A stretch of 64,000 nucleotides of DNA. Source: Ructibacterium gallinarum. GTDB taxonomy: Bacteria > Bacillota > Clostridia > Monoglobales > Monoglobaceae. The stretch covers positions 222,145 through 286,144 of the forward strand of contig NZ_JADCKB010000001.1 in NCBI RefSeq assembly GCF_014982785.1, read 5' to 3'. The notes below the pieces were generated by a model that ran no database searches, had not been told where the DNA came from, and saw only the letters and a list, made by a program, of their open reading frames with translations. Each line of letters opens with the position of its first letter. Position 1 is the stretch's first letter. A program made the translations under genes and the position numbers. This document shows positions 42,375-51,569 of this stretch, piece by piece.

Positions 42375-44288
42375 TTAGTTTTTTACAGGCTTTTTCAAAA
42401 TCCCCAGCAAGATAGCGGACACCACCGTTCCTACCACCAGTGACAGCAGATAAAACAGTGCATGATCCACCACCGGGAAGACAAAGATTCCGCCGTGGGG
42501 CGCCATCAGCGTGCAGGAAAACGCCATGGATAACGCACCAGCTACCGCAGATCCCACAATACATGAAGGAATCACCCGCAGAGGATCGGAAGCCGCAAAG
42601 GGAATGGCGCCCTCTGTGATGAAAGACAAGCCCATAATAAAGTTGGTAGGACCAGCCTTTCGCTCTGCCTGCGTAAACTTGTTTTTAAACAGCAGGGTGG
42701 CCAGCGCAATGGCGCAGGGGGGAACCATGCCGCCCACCATAACCGCCGCCATAATATCATAGTTGCCGGCTGCAATGGACGCCGTGCCAAACACATACGC
42801 GGCTTTGTTGACCGGGCCGCCAAAATCCACCGACATCATACCGCCCAAAAGCAGTCCCAAAAGGATTTTACTGGTGCCGTGCATTGCCGCAAGGCCATTG
42901 TTCATCGCCGTATTGAGCGCGCCAATCGGCGGTTCAATAATATAAGTCATAATCAGTCCAACGCCCAAAATACCAAGCAGAGGATAGAGAAGCACAGGCT
43001 TTAAACCATCCATACCTTTGGGCAGTTTTGCAAAGACCTTCCGCAGGAACACCACCAGATAGCCGGCAATAAAACCTGCTGCCAGCGCCCCTAAAAACCC
43101 AGAGGTTCCGTTTGCCGCAATGGCGCCGCCAACAACGCCCACAGCCAGCCCCGGACGGTCGGCAATGCTCATGGCAATAAACCCGGCCAAAACCGGAAGC
43201 ATAAATCCAAAGGCCACATTCCCTATGCTTTTAAACAGCGCCGCTACCGGGGTAATGGTACCGAATTGGGAACGCACCTCGTCAGAAACGCTGGATAGGT
43301 CAACCATAAGTCCGTCAATCAAAAAGGCTACTGCAATCAGAATACCGCCGCCCACCACAAAGGGGAGCATATGAGAAACGCCATTCATCAAATGCTTATA
43401 AACGGTATGCCAGCCGCCGCCTCCGGAAGTGGGAGCGGCATCCTCTGCTCCGCCTTTTGCGTGATAAATGGGAACCGATCCCGAAACCGCCCGTGCAACC
43501 AGCTGATCTGCTTTGCTGATTCCATCGGAAACCTGGCATTCAATGACCGGCCGCCCGTCAAATCGTTCCATAGGAACCTGCGTATCCGCCGCAACAATAA
43601 TACAATCCGCCGCCGCAATCTCTTCCGGCGTCAGTACGTTCTTTGCGCCGCCGCTGCCCCGGGTTTCTACTTTAATGGAATATCCTTGCTTTGCGGCAGA
43701 TTTTTCCAGCCCTTCTGCCGCCATAAAAGTGTGGGCAATCCCTGTGGGACACCCGGTGACCGCCAACAGGCGGACTCGTTTCTTCTCGATCTCCGGTGTC
43801 TTTTTTTCCGCCGTACTTTCCGCATCCCGAGCAGATTCCGCCTCATCAATAATCCGGAGAAAGGCATCGGGGGATTTGGCTTTTCTCAGATTCTGTGCAA
43901 AATTTTCGTCCATCAAAAGCACAGACAACTTGCTGAGAACATCAAGATGTACGTTTTCCTTCGTATTCGGCGCGGCAATTGCGAAAATCAGAGTGACCGG
44001 CTGTCCGTCCACCGAGTCAAAATCCACCCCGCCGGGAATCACCATGGCCGCCAATCCGGGCCGGGAAACCGCATCGCCCTTGTAATGCGGAATGGCAATG
44101 CCTTCTCCTACCGCCGTGGTACTTTCTTCCTCCCGTGCAAACAGCCCCTGAATATAAGCCGCTTTGTCGGTCAGATTCCCGCTCTTTTCCATTAAATCTC
44201 CCATAGCGTGAATGGCTGCTTCCTTGCTCTCCGGCTTTCCATTTAGTATAATGCTCTCTTTTGCCAGTAAATCAGTGATACGCATCAT
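42375..44288 (-). CDS. fruA: PTS fructose permease, fused EIIABC
   Basis: A 637-residue fused fructose transporter that phosphorylates fructose at C1 on entry. EIIA (1-145) has the phospho-His in GIAIPHYKGD. EIIB (about 170-270) has the phospho-Cys in VTGCPTGIAHTFMAAEGLE. The EIIC membrane domain (about 300-635) has about nine segments, ending with HGGIFVFPVVDHALFYLL. Two adjacent ATGs follow GGAGG; the second (44285) has the better spacing. It sits between fruK and ptsH. Confidence 0.95.
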   Translation of the reverse strand: MMRITDLLAKESIILNGKPESKEAAIHAMGDLMEKSGNLTDKAAYIQGLFAREEESTTAVGEGIAIPHYKGDAVSRPGLAAMVIPGGVDFDSVDGQPVTLIFAIAAPNTKENVHLDVLSKLSVLLMDENFAQNLRKAKSPDAFLRIIDEAESARDAESTAEKKTPEIEKKRVRLLAVTGCPTGIAHTFMAAEGLEKSAAKQGYSIKVETRGSGGAKNVLTPEEIAAADCIIVAADTQVPMERFDGRPVIECQVSDGISKADQLVARAVSGSVPIYHAKGGAEDAAPTSGGGGWHTVYKHLMNGVSHMLPFVVGGGILIAVAFLIDGLMVDLSSVSDEVRSQFGTITPVAALFKSIGNVAFGFMLPVLAGFIAMSIADRPGLAVGVVGGAIAANGTSGFLGALAAGFIAGYLVVFLRKVFAKLPKGMDGLKPVLLYPLLGILGVGLIMTYIIEPPIGALNTAMNNGLAAMHGTSKILLGLLLGGMMSVDFGGPVNKAAYVFGTASIAAGNYDIMAAVMVGGMVPPCAIALATLLFKNKFTQAERKAGPTNFIMGLSFITEGAIPFAASDPLRVIPSCIVGSAVAGALSMAFSCTLMAPHGGIFVFPVVDHALFYLLSLVVGTVVSAILLGILKKPVKN

Positions 44289-44300
44289 AAGACCTCCTTT

Positions 44301-45227
44301 TTAAATTTGTTTTATAGGTTCCTTTATCATTGTCTCATACAAGGCCGCAATTTCATTTCCTGCGGCTAACTCCGTTGAAAAGGCGCTTGCACTTCCGGCA
44401 CACAATCCCATCCGAAAGGCCTTTTCATAATTTTTACCGTCCAAATATCCTGCCAGAAAACCGGCTACCATAGAATCGCCCGCTCCGGTGGAGTTCACTA
44501 CCTTTCCCCGGGGCGCCGGGCTGAAAAACGCCTGTTTTTCTTCCGTAACCAGAATACCGCCCTCTCCCGCCATGGAAACCAGCACGTTTCTTGCACCCAT
44601 TTCCTGCACAAGATAGGCATGTTCTGCAATTTCCTTGATACCCGTCAATGTTTTCCCAAACAATGCGCCCAGCTCATGATGATTGGGCTTTACCAAAAAC
44701 GGATGGTAGGAAAGTACATTTTTCAGCAGATCTTTTTCCGCGTCTACAATAATGTTCAAATTCCGGCCGTTTAGCCTCTCCATAATCTCACAATAAACAG
44801 AATCCGGAAGTCCGGAGGGAATACTGCCCGCCAGAACCAAACAATCCCCATCCTTTAACATCTGAAGCTTTTGATACAGCACCGCCATAGCGCTTTCCGG
44901 AATGGAGGGACCCTGTCCGTTGATTTCTGTTTCCTTGTCTGCCTTCAGCTTGACGTTGATACGAGAATTTCCGTCCGGCAGACGGATAAAGTCCGTATGG
45001 CAGCCCAGCTGTTTTAAAATCCGTTCAATTTCTCCGCCGGTAAACCCAGCAATAAATCCCAGCGCCGTATTGGGCACCCCCAAATTCTGAAGCACCACCG
45101 AAACATTGACGCCCTTGCCCCCGGCCATAATCTTTTCTGCCGCCGTGCGGTTCACCGTTCCTTCCTGGTAACCGGGAACCTTTACAATGTAGTCAAGCGC
45201 CGGATTAAAGGTCATGGTATAAATCAT
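44301..45227 (-). CDS. fruK: 1-phosphofructokinase
   Basis: A 308-residue PfkB-family kinase that phosphorylates fructose 1-phosphate to fructose 1,6-bisphosphate. The substrate-side motif is GGKGVNVSVVLQNLG and the ATP/catalytic-base motif is NSTGAGDSMVAGFLAGYLDG, whose Asp is the base. The start overlaps the fruR stop by 4 bases. The next gene is the fructose PTS permease, confirming the pathway step rather than tagatose-6-phosphate kinase. Confidence 0.93.
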   Translation of the reverse strand: MIYTMTFNPALDYIVKVPGYQEGTVNRTAAEKIMAGGKGVNVSVVLQNLGVPNTALGFIAGFTGGEIERILKQLGCHTDFIRLPDGNSRINVKLKADKETEINGQGPSIPESAMAVLYQKLQMLKDGDCLVLAGSIPSGLPDSVYCEIMERLNGRNLNIIVDAEKDLLKNVLSYHPFLVKPNHHELGALFGKTLTGIKEIAEHAYLVQEMGARNVLVSMAGEGGILVTEEKQAFFSPAPRGKVVNSTGAGDSMVAGFLAGYLDGKNYEKAFRMGLCAGSASAFSTELAAGNEIAALYETMIKEPIKQI

Positions 45228-45967
45228 TTTTCCACCTCCGTAACAGAATATTTTTGATACGCGCCGGGCACCTTGCCGGCAATAATATGAAAGTCCGTAA
45301 TCTTGCCGAACCGAACGCTGGCCGCCCGGTCAAACTTAGATGCGTCGCAGAGCACATACCGCTTCATACACCGTGATGCCGCCAATTCCTTTACTGCCGC
45401 TTCTTCGATATCCGGTGTGGTAAGTCCGTTTTCTATGCTGATACCGTTGGTACCGAAAAAGCCTTTGCTGAAATTGTATTTACTCAAAGATAAAACTGTT
45501 TCTGTCCCTACAATGGCTTCGGTGACCGGCTTCATCCTTCCGCCGGGAAGATAGACCATCAACCCCCTTTGCGCCAGCGCCCGCGCATGCCCTGCCGCAT
45601 TGGTTACAAAAATCGCCTTGGTATCCCTTACATATTCAATCATATATTCCGTGGTGCTTCCGGCATCCAGATAGACAAGGTCACCATCTTCAATCAAAGC
45701 CGCCGCCGTCCGGGCAATTTTCCGTTTTTCCTCTGCACAGAGTTGCCGCCGGCTATGCAGGTCTTCATCCTGAAGCCGCACTGCATGGCTAAGCGCCATC
45801 GCCCCGCCGTGTACTTTGAAAATCTGTCCGGTTCTTGCAAGCTCGTTCAAATCCCGACGGATGGTGGATTCCGATACCTGAAGCAGCTCTGTCAGCTCCT
45901 GGCTGGTTATGCTGCCGCGCTGATTCACCAGTTCCACAATCCTTTCAAACCGTTCCTGAGTCAGCAT
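45224..45967 (-). CDS. fruR: DeoR-family repressor of the fructose operon
   Basis: A 247-residue DeoR-type repressor. The N-terminal helix-turn-helix (GSITSQELTELLQVSESTIRRDL, given in parts: 18-40) is followed by the phosphosugar-sensing domain, with the DAGSTTEYM effector loop and the CDASKFDR segment. It heads the operon fruR-fruK-fruA-ptsH-ptsI and should bind fructose 1-phosphate. It probably represses its own promoter through repeated TTTTTGACCG elements upstream. Confidence 0.9.
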   Translation of the reverse strand: MLTQERFERIVELVNQRGSITSQELTELLQVSESTIRRDLNELARTGQIFKVHGGAMALSHAVRLQDEDLHSRRQLCAEEKRKIARTAAALIEDGDLVYLDAGSTTEYMIEYVRDTKAIFVTNAAGHARALAQRGLMVYLPGGRMKPVTEAIVGTETVLSLSKYNFSKGFFGTNGISIENGLTTPDIEEAAVKELAASRCMKRYVLCDASKFDRAASVRFGKITDFHIIAGKVPGAYQKYSVTEVEK

Positions 45968-45981
45968 AGCGTCACCTCCAT

Positions 45982-46048
45982 CTTTTGACCGTTTTTGACC
46001 GTTCTCGAATTACAGCTTCATTATACATTCAAAAACAGTCATAGTCAA
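45982..46048 (-). promoter_or_regulatory. Promoter and repeat operators of the fructose PTS operon
   Basis: On the minus strand TTGACT (46043-46048) and TATAAT (46020-46025) are spaced 17 bases apart. Downstream lie two direct copies of CGGTCAAAA (45984-46001), and a related AAAAACAGTCA lies in the spacer. These repeats are the likely DeoR-type operator. Confidence 0.7.
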
Positions 46049-46049
46049 T

Positions 46050-46273
46050 CATAATAATGCACGAATCTCACCCTTGTTTTTGTGCATTTTGTACAATATT
46101 TTCAGAGACACGCCAGTAAAGTTTTTACAAGCAGCGTCGAAAACATGACGGAATTTGACGGAAACCGTTATTTTGCCGTAAGCAACAGAAAAAAAGGCAT
46201 AAAAAACTAGAGGTAAGCGCAAAACATAAAGAAGAAGGACCGCAAAGCCGCTGATTTTTGTGCAAAAAAAGAT
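46050..46273. other. Divergent intergenic region, no gene seen
   Basis: AT-rich sequence between the fructose operon promoter and the glycogen phosphorylase promoter. It contains GACGGAATTTGACGGAAACCG (a tandem TGACGGAA motif near 46148) and no supported ORF. Confidence 0.4.
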
Positions 46274-46302
46274 TTGCTAAACGATAGGTTTTGTGGTAGA
46301 AT
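46274..46302 (+). promoter_or_regulatory. Promoter of glycogen phosphorylase gene
   Basis: TTGCTA (46274-46279) and TAGAAT (46297-46302) with a 17-base spacer lie 67 bases before the TTG start. Confidence 0.6.
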
Positions 46303-46368
46303 AAACAGCGGAAATAAATTACGCTAAACATGCGGCGCGTTTGCCGCGGCTGTTAGGAGGCGTCTGTA

Positions 46369-48816
46369 TTGAAAAAAAACACCAGCAAAGCTGCGTATCA
46401 GGAAAGAAAAGCCTTTATCAAAGATGAAATTACAGGGAAACTGAAGCGTTATTTTGGAAAAACAGTGAAGCAAGCCACCCAGCGGGAGATTTATACCGCC
46501 GTTTCCATGACCATTCGGGATGAAATCATGGAAAAATGGGTTGCTTATAAGGAAAAAACAGATAAAAAACCCCAGAAAGAACTTTATTATTTATCCTTTG
46601 AATTTCTCATGGGACGCGCCATGGGCAATAATTTAATGAACCTGACCGAAACGGATCTTTACCGTGAAGTGCTCGCCGATATGGGCGTTTCGCTGGAAGA
46701 TGTAGAGGAATACGAAACCGATGCCGGCCTTGGCAACGGGGGGCTTGGCAGACTCGCCGCCTGTTTCCTGGATTCCCTGACCAACTTGGAACTGCCGGCC
46801 TTTGGCTGCGGCATACGGTATGAGTATGGGCTGTTCCGCCAAAAGATCGTGGACGGCTATCAAATTGAGATGCCGGACCCCTGGCTGCAGAGCGGTAATA
46901 TCTGGGATATTGCCCGGCCGGAGGACATCAAAGAAATCCACTTTAACGGCAGGGTGGAAGAATATATGGAAAACGGTCAGCTAAAATTCCGGCATTTGGA
47001 CTATAACACCGTCATGGCTGAGCCCTATGACATGCCCATCACCGGTTTTGAAAGCGAAACGGTCAACACCCTCAGACTGTGGCGGGCCGTATCGCCGGAA
47101 GTGATTGACATGAGCGAATTTAACCGGGGGGATTATGTCAAGGCAACCGAAAACCGGGCCTTGGCGGAAGTAATTTCAAAAATACTCTATCCCGAAGATA
47201 ACCACTATGAAGGCAAGATGCTGCGGCTGAAACAGCAGTATTTCTTTGTCTCTGCCACCATGCAGTGGATCTTGAGCAAGCATAAGCAAAAAGAGCTGCC
47301 CCTTGACCGGCTGCCGGATTATGTACAGATTCACATAAACGACACCCACCCCACCATTGCGATACCTGAGCTGATGCGGCTCTTAATGGATGAAGAAGGC
47401 ATGGGATGGGACGAAGCCTGGGGCATTGTAGGCAGGACCTTTGCCTATACCAATCACACGATTTTGTGCGAAGCCCTGGAAAAATGGCCTTTTGAGATGG
47501 TAGAGCATCTGCTGCCAAGGCTTGCCATGATCATCCGTGAGATCGACCGGCGTCAGCGGGAGATGCTGTGCGACCGTTTCCCCGGCGATTATGGCAAGAT
47601 TGAATATATGGCAGTGATTTCTCAGGGACAGGTCAGCATGGCCAACCTCTGTCTGACCGCCTGTCACAGCATTAACGGGGTTGCCGCCCTGCATACGGAA
47701 ATCCTGAAAAAGGAAACCTTTAAGGACTATTACAGCATTTATCCGTATAAATTTAAAAACATGACCAATGGTGTCACCTTCCGCCGCTGGCTGTACAAGG
47801 CCAATCCGCAGCTGGCTTCATTGATTAGCCAGTCCATTGGCGACGGCTGGATCAAGGATTACCGGCAGATGGAAAAACTGACCCCCTTTGCGCAGGATCC
47901 GGCTTTCCGCAGCCGCTTTGCACAGATCAAGCACGAAAACAAAGTGCATCTGGCAGAATTTATTAAAGAAAAAAACGGGATTGAAGTGGATCCGGATTCT
48001 ATGTTTGACGTACAAATCAAGCGCCTGCATGAATATAAGCGGCAGCTTTTGAAAATATTGCAGATCGTATGCCGTTATCAGCAACTGCTGGAACATCCGG
48101 AGCAGGCGGATCCTCAGCCCGTCACCTATATCTTTGCCGCCAAAGCGGCGCCGGGATATAAAATGGCAAAGCTGATTATTAAATTCATTAATGATGTGGC
48201 CTCGGTCATCAACAGCGATTCCCGGGTCAACAAAATTATGAAAGTGGTATTTGTTGAAAACTACAGTGTTTCCATTGCGGAAAGGATTGTGGCGGCCGCT
48301 GACGTCAGTGAACAGATTTCCACTGCTTCCAAAGAAGCTTCAGGCACAGGCAATATGAAGCTGATGCTCAACGGTGCACTGACCCTGGGTACCATGGACG
48401 GCGCCAATGTGGAGATCCGTGAGCAGGTGGGCGACGACAATATCTTTATTTTCGGCTTGTCCTCCGAAGAAGTCCTGCGTATTTACGCACACGGGAAATC
48501 CCCCAGTCCAGAGATTTATGCGTCTAACCCTGTGATCAAAAAAGCGGTGGATACCTTAATCGACGGCACATTCAACCAGGAAAACCTGTTTTATGAAATT
48601 TATCATTCCCTGGTAATGGGCAGCGGATTTGCAGATAATTACCTGATTCTGGCGGATTTTGACTCCTATCTCCACGCCTGTCAGCAGGTGCTGGATAAAT
48701 TCAAGGATAAGGATGCGTGGTTTACCAGTGCGGTGATGAACACCGCAAAATCCGGTTTCTTCTCAAGCGATCGGACCATCGAGGATTATAACCGGGAAAT
48801 CTGGCATCTGACATAA
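46369..48816 (+). CDS. glgP: Glycogen/alpha-glucan phosphorylase
   Basis: An 815-residue pyridoxal-phosphate enzyme that releases glucose 1-phosphate from glycogen or maltodextrins. The motifs DAGLGNGGLGRLAACFLDS, IHINDTHPTIAIPELMR and the cofactor-lysine region EASGTGNMKLMLNGALTLGT are all intact, and the length is normal for family GT35. The gene starts with TTG after AGGAGGCG and is monocistronic, with its own promoter and terminator. Confidence 0.96.
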   Translation: MKKNTSKAAYQERKAFIKDEITGKLKRYFGKTVKQATQREIYTAVSMTIRDEIMEKWVAYKEKTDKKPQKELYYLSFEFLMGRAMGNNLMNLTETDLYREVLADMGVSLEDVEEYETDAGLGNGGLGRLAACFLDSLTNLELPAFGCGIRYEYGLFRQKIVDGYQIEMPDPWLQSGNIWDIARPEDIKEIHFNGRVEEYMENGQLKFRHLDYNTVMAEPYDMPITGFESETVNTLRLWRAVSPEVIDMSEFNRGDYVKATENRALAEVISKILYPEDNHYEGKMLRLKQQYFFVSATMQWILSKHKQKELPLDRLPDYVQIHINDTHPTIAIPELMRLLMDEEGMGWDEAWGIVGRTFAYTNHTILCEALEKWPFEMVEHLLPRLAMIIREIDRRQREMLCDRFPGDYGKIEYMAVISQGQVSMANLCLTACHSINGVAALHTEILKKETFKDYYSIYPYKFKNMTNGVTFRRWLYKANPQLASLISQSIGDGWIKDYRQMEKLTPFAQDPAFRSRFAQIKHENKVHLAEFIKEKNGIEVDPDSMFDVQIKRLHEYKRQLLKILQIVCRYQQLLEHPEQADPQPVTYIFAAKAAPGYKMAKLIIKFINDVASVINSDSRVNKIMKVVFVENYSVSIAERIVAAADVSEQISTASKEASGTGNMKLMLNGALTLGTMDGANVEIREQVGDDNIFIFGLSSEEVLRIYAHGKSPSPEIYASNPVIKKAVDTLIDGTFNQENLFYEIYHSLVMGSGFADNYLILADFDSYLHACQQVLDKFKDKDAWFTSAVMNTAKSGFFSSDRTIEDYNREIWHLT

Positions 48817-48834
48817 GAAAAAAAGAATAAAATA

Positions 48835-48876
48835 AAAGGGACGCTGGATGCTGCGGCTGTCCGCGTCTCTTTTTAC
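48835..48876 (+). terminator. Terminator of glycogen phosphorylase gene
   Basis: GGGACGC (48838-48844) pairs with GCGTCTC (48863-48869, one G-U pair), with inner GCTG/CGGC pairs, followed by TTTTTACTTTT. Confidence 0.75.
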
Positions 48877-48924
48877 TTTTATAAATATTAACGCCGCAAA
48901 GGATATTTTTAGGAGGGTTTTTCC

Positions 48925-49743
48925 ATGAAAAAATTATTTGCTATGACATGTGCACTGATGCTGATGCTGTCTCTGGCAGCCTGCGGCAATACCGCAAGCA
49001 ACACCGCAACACCGTCATCTACTGCCGCACAAACCGCAGACAGCGATCTTGCCTATGTCAAGGACAAGGGCGAAATGGTGATTGGCTATACGGTTTATGA
49101 ACCTATGAACTATACCGATGACAGCGGCAAGCTGGTTGGCTTTGATACCGAATTTGCAGAGGCAGTCTGCGAAAAACTGGGCGTAACCCCCAAATTTGTG
49201 GAAATCGACTGGGACAACAAATTCCTGGAGCTGGATTCCAAGAGCATTGACTGTATCTGGAACGGTATGACCATCACCGATGAGGTGACCAAAAATACCA
49301 ATGTAACCAAGCCGTATGTAAAAAATGCGCAGGTTGTAGTGATGAAAGCCGACAAGGTGGCAGAATATACCACACCAGAATCCATGAAAGATCTGAAATT
49401 TGCGGCCGAAGCCGGTTCTGCCGGTGAGAGCGCCATTGAGGAAAACGGTTTGGACGCCAATTATACGGCAGTTGCCGCACAAACTGACGCTATGCTGGAA
49501 GTGATGAGCGGTTCTGTTGACGCCTGCGTGATTGATAACACCATGGCAACGGCAATGACCGGCGAAGGCACCAGTTATGCCTCTTTGGCTGCAGGGATTG
49601 AGCTGACTTCCGAGGAATACGGGATCGGGTTCCGCAAGGGCTCTGACCTGACCGAAGAGGTTAACAAAATTATGGATGAATTAAAACAAGACGGCACTTT
49701 GCAAAAGCTGGCAGATACATATCAGTTGACTCTGGCCGAATAA
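48925..49743 (+). CDS. Polar amino-acid ABC transporter, substrate-binding lipoprotein
   Basis: A 272-residue lipoprotein (signal ending LAAC, Cys20), followed by a Ser/Thr/Ala linker and a family-3 periplasmic-binding fold (about 45-272). GKLVGFDTEFAEAVCEKLGV and NKIMDELKQDGTLQKLADTY are typical of glutamine/cystine-type binding proteins. It precedes the permease and ATPase genes. Ligand specificity is not readable. Confidence 0.92.
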   Translation: MKKLFAMTCALMLMLSLAACGNTASNTATPSSTAAQTADSDLAYVKDKGEMVIGYTVYEPMNYTDDSGKLVGFDTEFAEAVCEKLGVTPKFVEIDWDNKFLELDSKSIDCIWNGMTITDEVTKNTNVTKPYVKNAQVVVMKADKVAEYTTPESMKDLKFAAEAGSAGESAIEENGLDANYTAVAAQTDAMLEVMSGSVDACVIDNTMATAMTGEGTSYASLAAGIELTSEEYGIGFRKGSDLTEEVNKIMDELKQDGTLQKLADTYQLTLAE

Positions 49744-49828
49744 TTTTAGCCGTTTCCTCTTAGCTTCCTGTGCGGTTAAGAGAAATATTATATTAAAAAA
49801 GACTGCCGGCGCACAGCGGCAACAAGGA

Positions 49829-49856
49829 GCACAGTGTAATATTCATTACACTGTGC
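49829..49856 (+). promoter_or_regulatory. Intercistronic hairpin between binding protein and permease
   Basis: GCACAGTGTAAT (49829-49840) pairs exactly with ATTACACTGTGC (49845-49856) around a four-base loop, without a following T-run. Such hairpins commonly stabilise the upstream mRNA so that the binding protein is made in excess over the permease. Confidence 0.6.
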
Positions 49857-49934
49857 CTTCATCGGAATGACGTTCCGTGCGTGCCTTTTCTGCTCCGCGC
49901 CGGAAAGACACGCATGGACAATAAGGAGATTTTT

Positions 49935-50624
49935 ATGTTTATACAGGTAACGCTCAGTCTTCTTGAAGGCTTTTCCATGACCCTGAAGATTTTTCTTCTT
50001 ACCCTTGCACTTGCTCTGCCTCTGGGGCTGATCATCAGCTTTGGCTCCATGACCCGGCTGACCCCGGTCAGGTGGCTGGTGCGCACCTTTATCTGGATCA
50101 TCCGCGGCACCCCCTTGATGCTTCAGCTGATCGTAATTTATTACGGTCCAGGGCTGGTAGCTGCCTGGGCGGCAACAAAAGGAGGCAATCCCATCTTTAA
50201 TATGATTGCCTCCTGGACGGTGCCCGAACGGTTTGCGGCGGTCATCATTGCCTTTGTTATCAATTACGCCTGCTATTTTTCTGAAATCTATCGGGGCGGG
50301 ATCGAGGCGATCCCCAGAGGGCAATATGAAGCCGGACAGGTTCTGGGCATGACCCGGATTCAGATCTTTTTCCGGGTGGTGCTTTTGCAGGTGGTCAAAC
50401 ATATTGTCCCGCCTATGAGCAACGAGATCATTACACTGGTCAAGGATACCTCGCTGGCGCGGATCATTATGGTCTATGAAATCATTTGGAATGCGCAAAA
50501 GTTCATCAAATCGGACGGCCTTCTCTGGCCGCTGTTCTACACCGGCGTGTATTATTTGCTGTTCTGCGGTATTTTGACCCTGCTGTTCCGGTACATAGAA
50601 AAAAGATTGGACTATTTTAGGTAA
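49935..50624 (+). CDS. Polar amino-acid ABC transporter permease
   Basis: A 229-residue membrane protein with about five segments. It has the HisMQ-family features RTFIWIIRGTPLMLQL near the N-terminus and the ATPase-contact EAGQVLGMTRIQIFFRVVLL loop. The ATG after AAGGAG is chosen rather than an upstream ATG in the leader. It is followed 12 bases later by the ATPase gene. Confidence 0.92.
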   Translation: MFIQVTLSLLEGFSMTLKIFLLTLALALPLGLIISFGSMTRLTPVRWLVRTFIWIIRGTPLMLQLIVIYYGPGLVAAWAATKGGNPIFNMIASWTVPERFAAVIIAFVINYACYFSEIYRGGIEAIPRGQYEAGQVLGMTRIQIFFRVVLLQVVKHIVPPMSNEIITLVKDTSLARIIMVYEIIWNAQKFIKSDGLLWPLFYTGVYYLLFCGILTLLFRYIEKRLDYFR

Positions 50625-50636
50625 AAGGGTGTTGAT

Positions 50637-51422
50637 ATGAAGATACTGGAAATAAAGAACCTTTATAAAAGTTTTGGAAAAACCGGCGTTTTGCACGGTG
50701 TTAATTTTTCCATGGAGGAAGGCGAGGTTGTTTCGATTATTGGCGCCTCCGGCAGCGGGAAAACCACTCTGCTGCGCTGTATCAATTTTTTGGAACGGGC
50801 AGACAGCGGACAGGTACTGCTGGACGGCCAGGTTCTGTTTGATGCAGAAAATCAGGGCCGGCTGACCGGCAAGGAGCTGAGAAAAAAACAGCTGAATTTT
50901 GGACTGGTATTTCAGGATTTTAACCTGTTCCCTCAATATAACGTGCTGGATAATGTAATGCTGGCGCCCCGGCTTTTGGCCAAAGAACGGCCGGATTTTA
51001 AAGCCAACCGGAAAGCAATTTTTTCTGAAATTGAAGAAACCGCCCGGGGGCTTTTAAACCGGGTAGGGCTTGGAGATAAACTCACCAATTATCCCTGTGA
51101 GTTGTCCGGCGGCCAGAAACAGCGGGTTTCCATTGCCCGGGCTTTGGCGCTGAAACCAAGGATTCTATTCTTTGACGAACCAACTTCGGCGCTGGATCCG
51201 GAACTGACCGGCGAAATCTTGAAGGTCATCCGCAAGCTGGCAGAGGAACATATTACCATGGTCATCGTCACCCACGAAATTGATTTTGCAAGCAATGTCA
51301 GCGACAAGGTCATCTTTATGGCTGATGGCATTGTGGTGGAAGAAGGCCCCCCTTCCCAGGTCATTGACCATCCTCAAAATGAGCGTACCAGAAGTTTTTT
51401 ACAAAAACTCAACGAGAAATAA
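50637..51422 (+). CDS. Polar amino-acid ABC transporter ATPase
   Basis: A 261-residue ATPase: Walker A GASGSGKTT, Q-loop GLVFQDFNLFPQYNVLDNV, signature LSGGQKQR, Walker B ILFFDEPTSALDPEL and VTHEIDFA. It is about 15 residues longer than most GlnQ proteins because of an insert near residues 75-85 and 120-135. It powers the uptake system of the two preceding genes. Confidence 0.94.
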   Translation: MKILEIKNLYKSFGKTGVLHGVNFSMEEGEVVSIIGASGSGKTTLLRCINFLERADSGQVLLDGQVLFDAENQGRLTGKELRKKQLNFGLVFQDFNLFPQYNVLDNVMLAPRLLAKERPDFKANRKAIFSEIEETARGLLNRVGLGDKLTNYPCELSGGQKQRVSIARALALKPRILFFDEPTSALDPELTGEILKVIRKLAEEHITMVIVTHEIDFASNVSDKVIFMADGIVVEEGPPSQVIDHPQNERTRSFLQKLNEK

Positions 51423-51473
51423 TGCTTGAATGGGGCATAAAGTTAAAAGTTTAACAAATTTTTAAAAAAAGGC

Positions 51474-51502
51474 TTGTATATTTTTCGCTTATGAGGTAAA
51501 AT
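51474..51502 (+). promoter_or_regulatory. Promoter of the GAPDH gene
   Basis: TTGTAT (51474-51479) and TAAAAT (51497-51502) with a 17-base spacer lie 68 bases before the GAPDH start. Confidence 0.6.
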
Positions 51503-51569
51503 ATTACTGTAGGTCATTTTTGAAAAAAATGAAATAAAATTTATACAATTTATCAGGAGGTACTTTACT

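Noticed and set aside
43371..44195. 274-codon plus-strand ORF opposite fruA
   Set aside because: Shadow of the GC-rich fruA coding strand; Cys/Arg-rich composition and no recognisable domain.
49788..50936. 382-codon minus-strand ORF over the amino-acid transporter genes
   Set aside because: It is antisense to a convincing permease and ATPase with full motifs, has a Gln/His/Lys-rich low-information sequence and no ribosome site.
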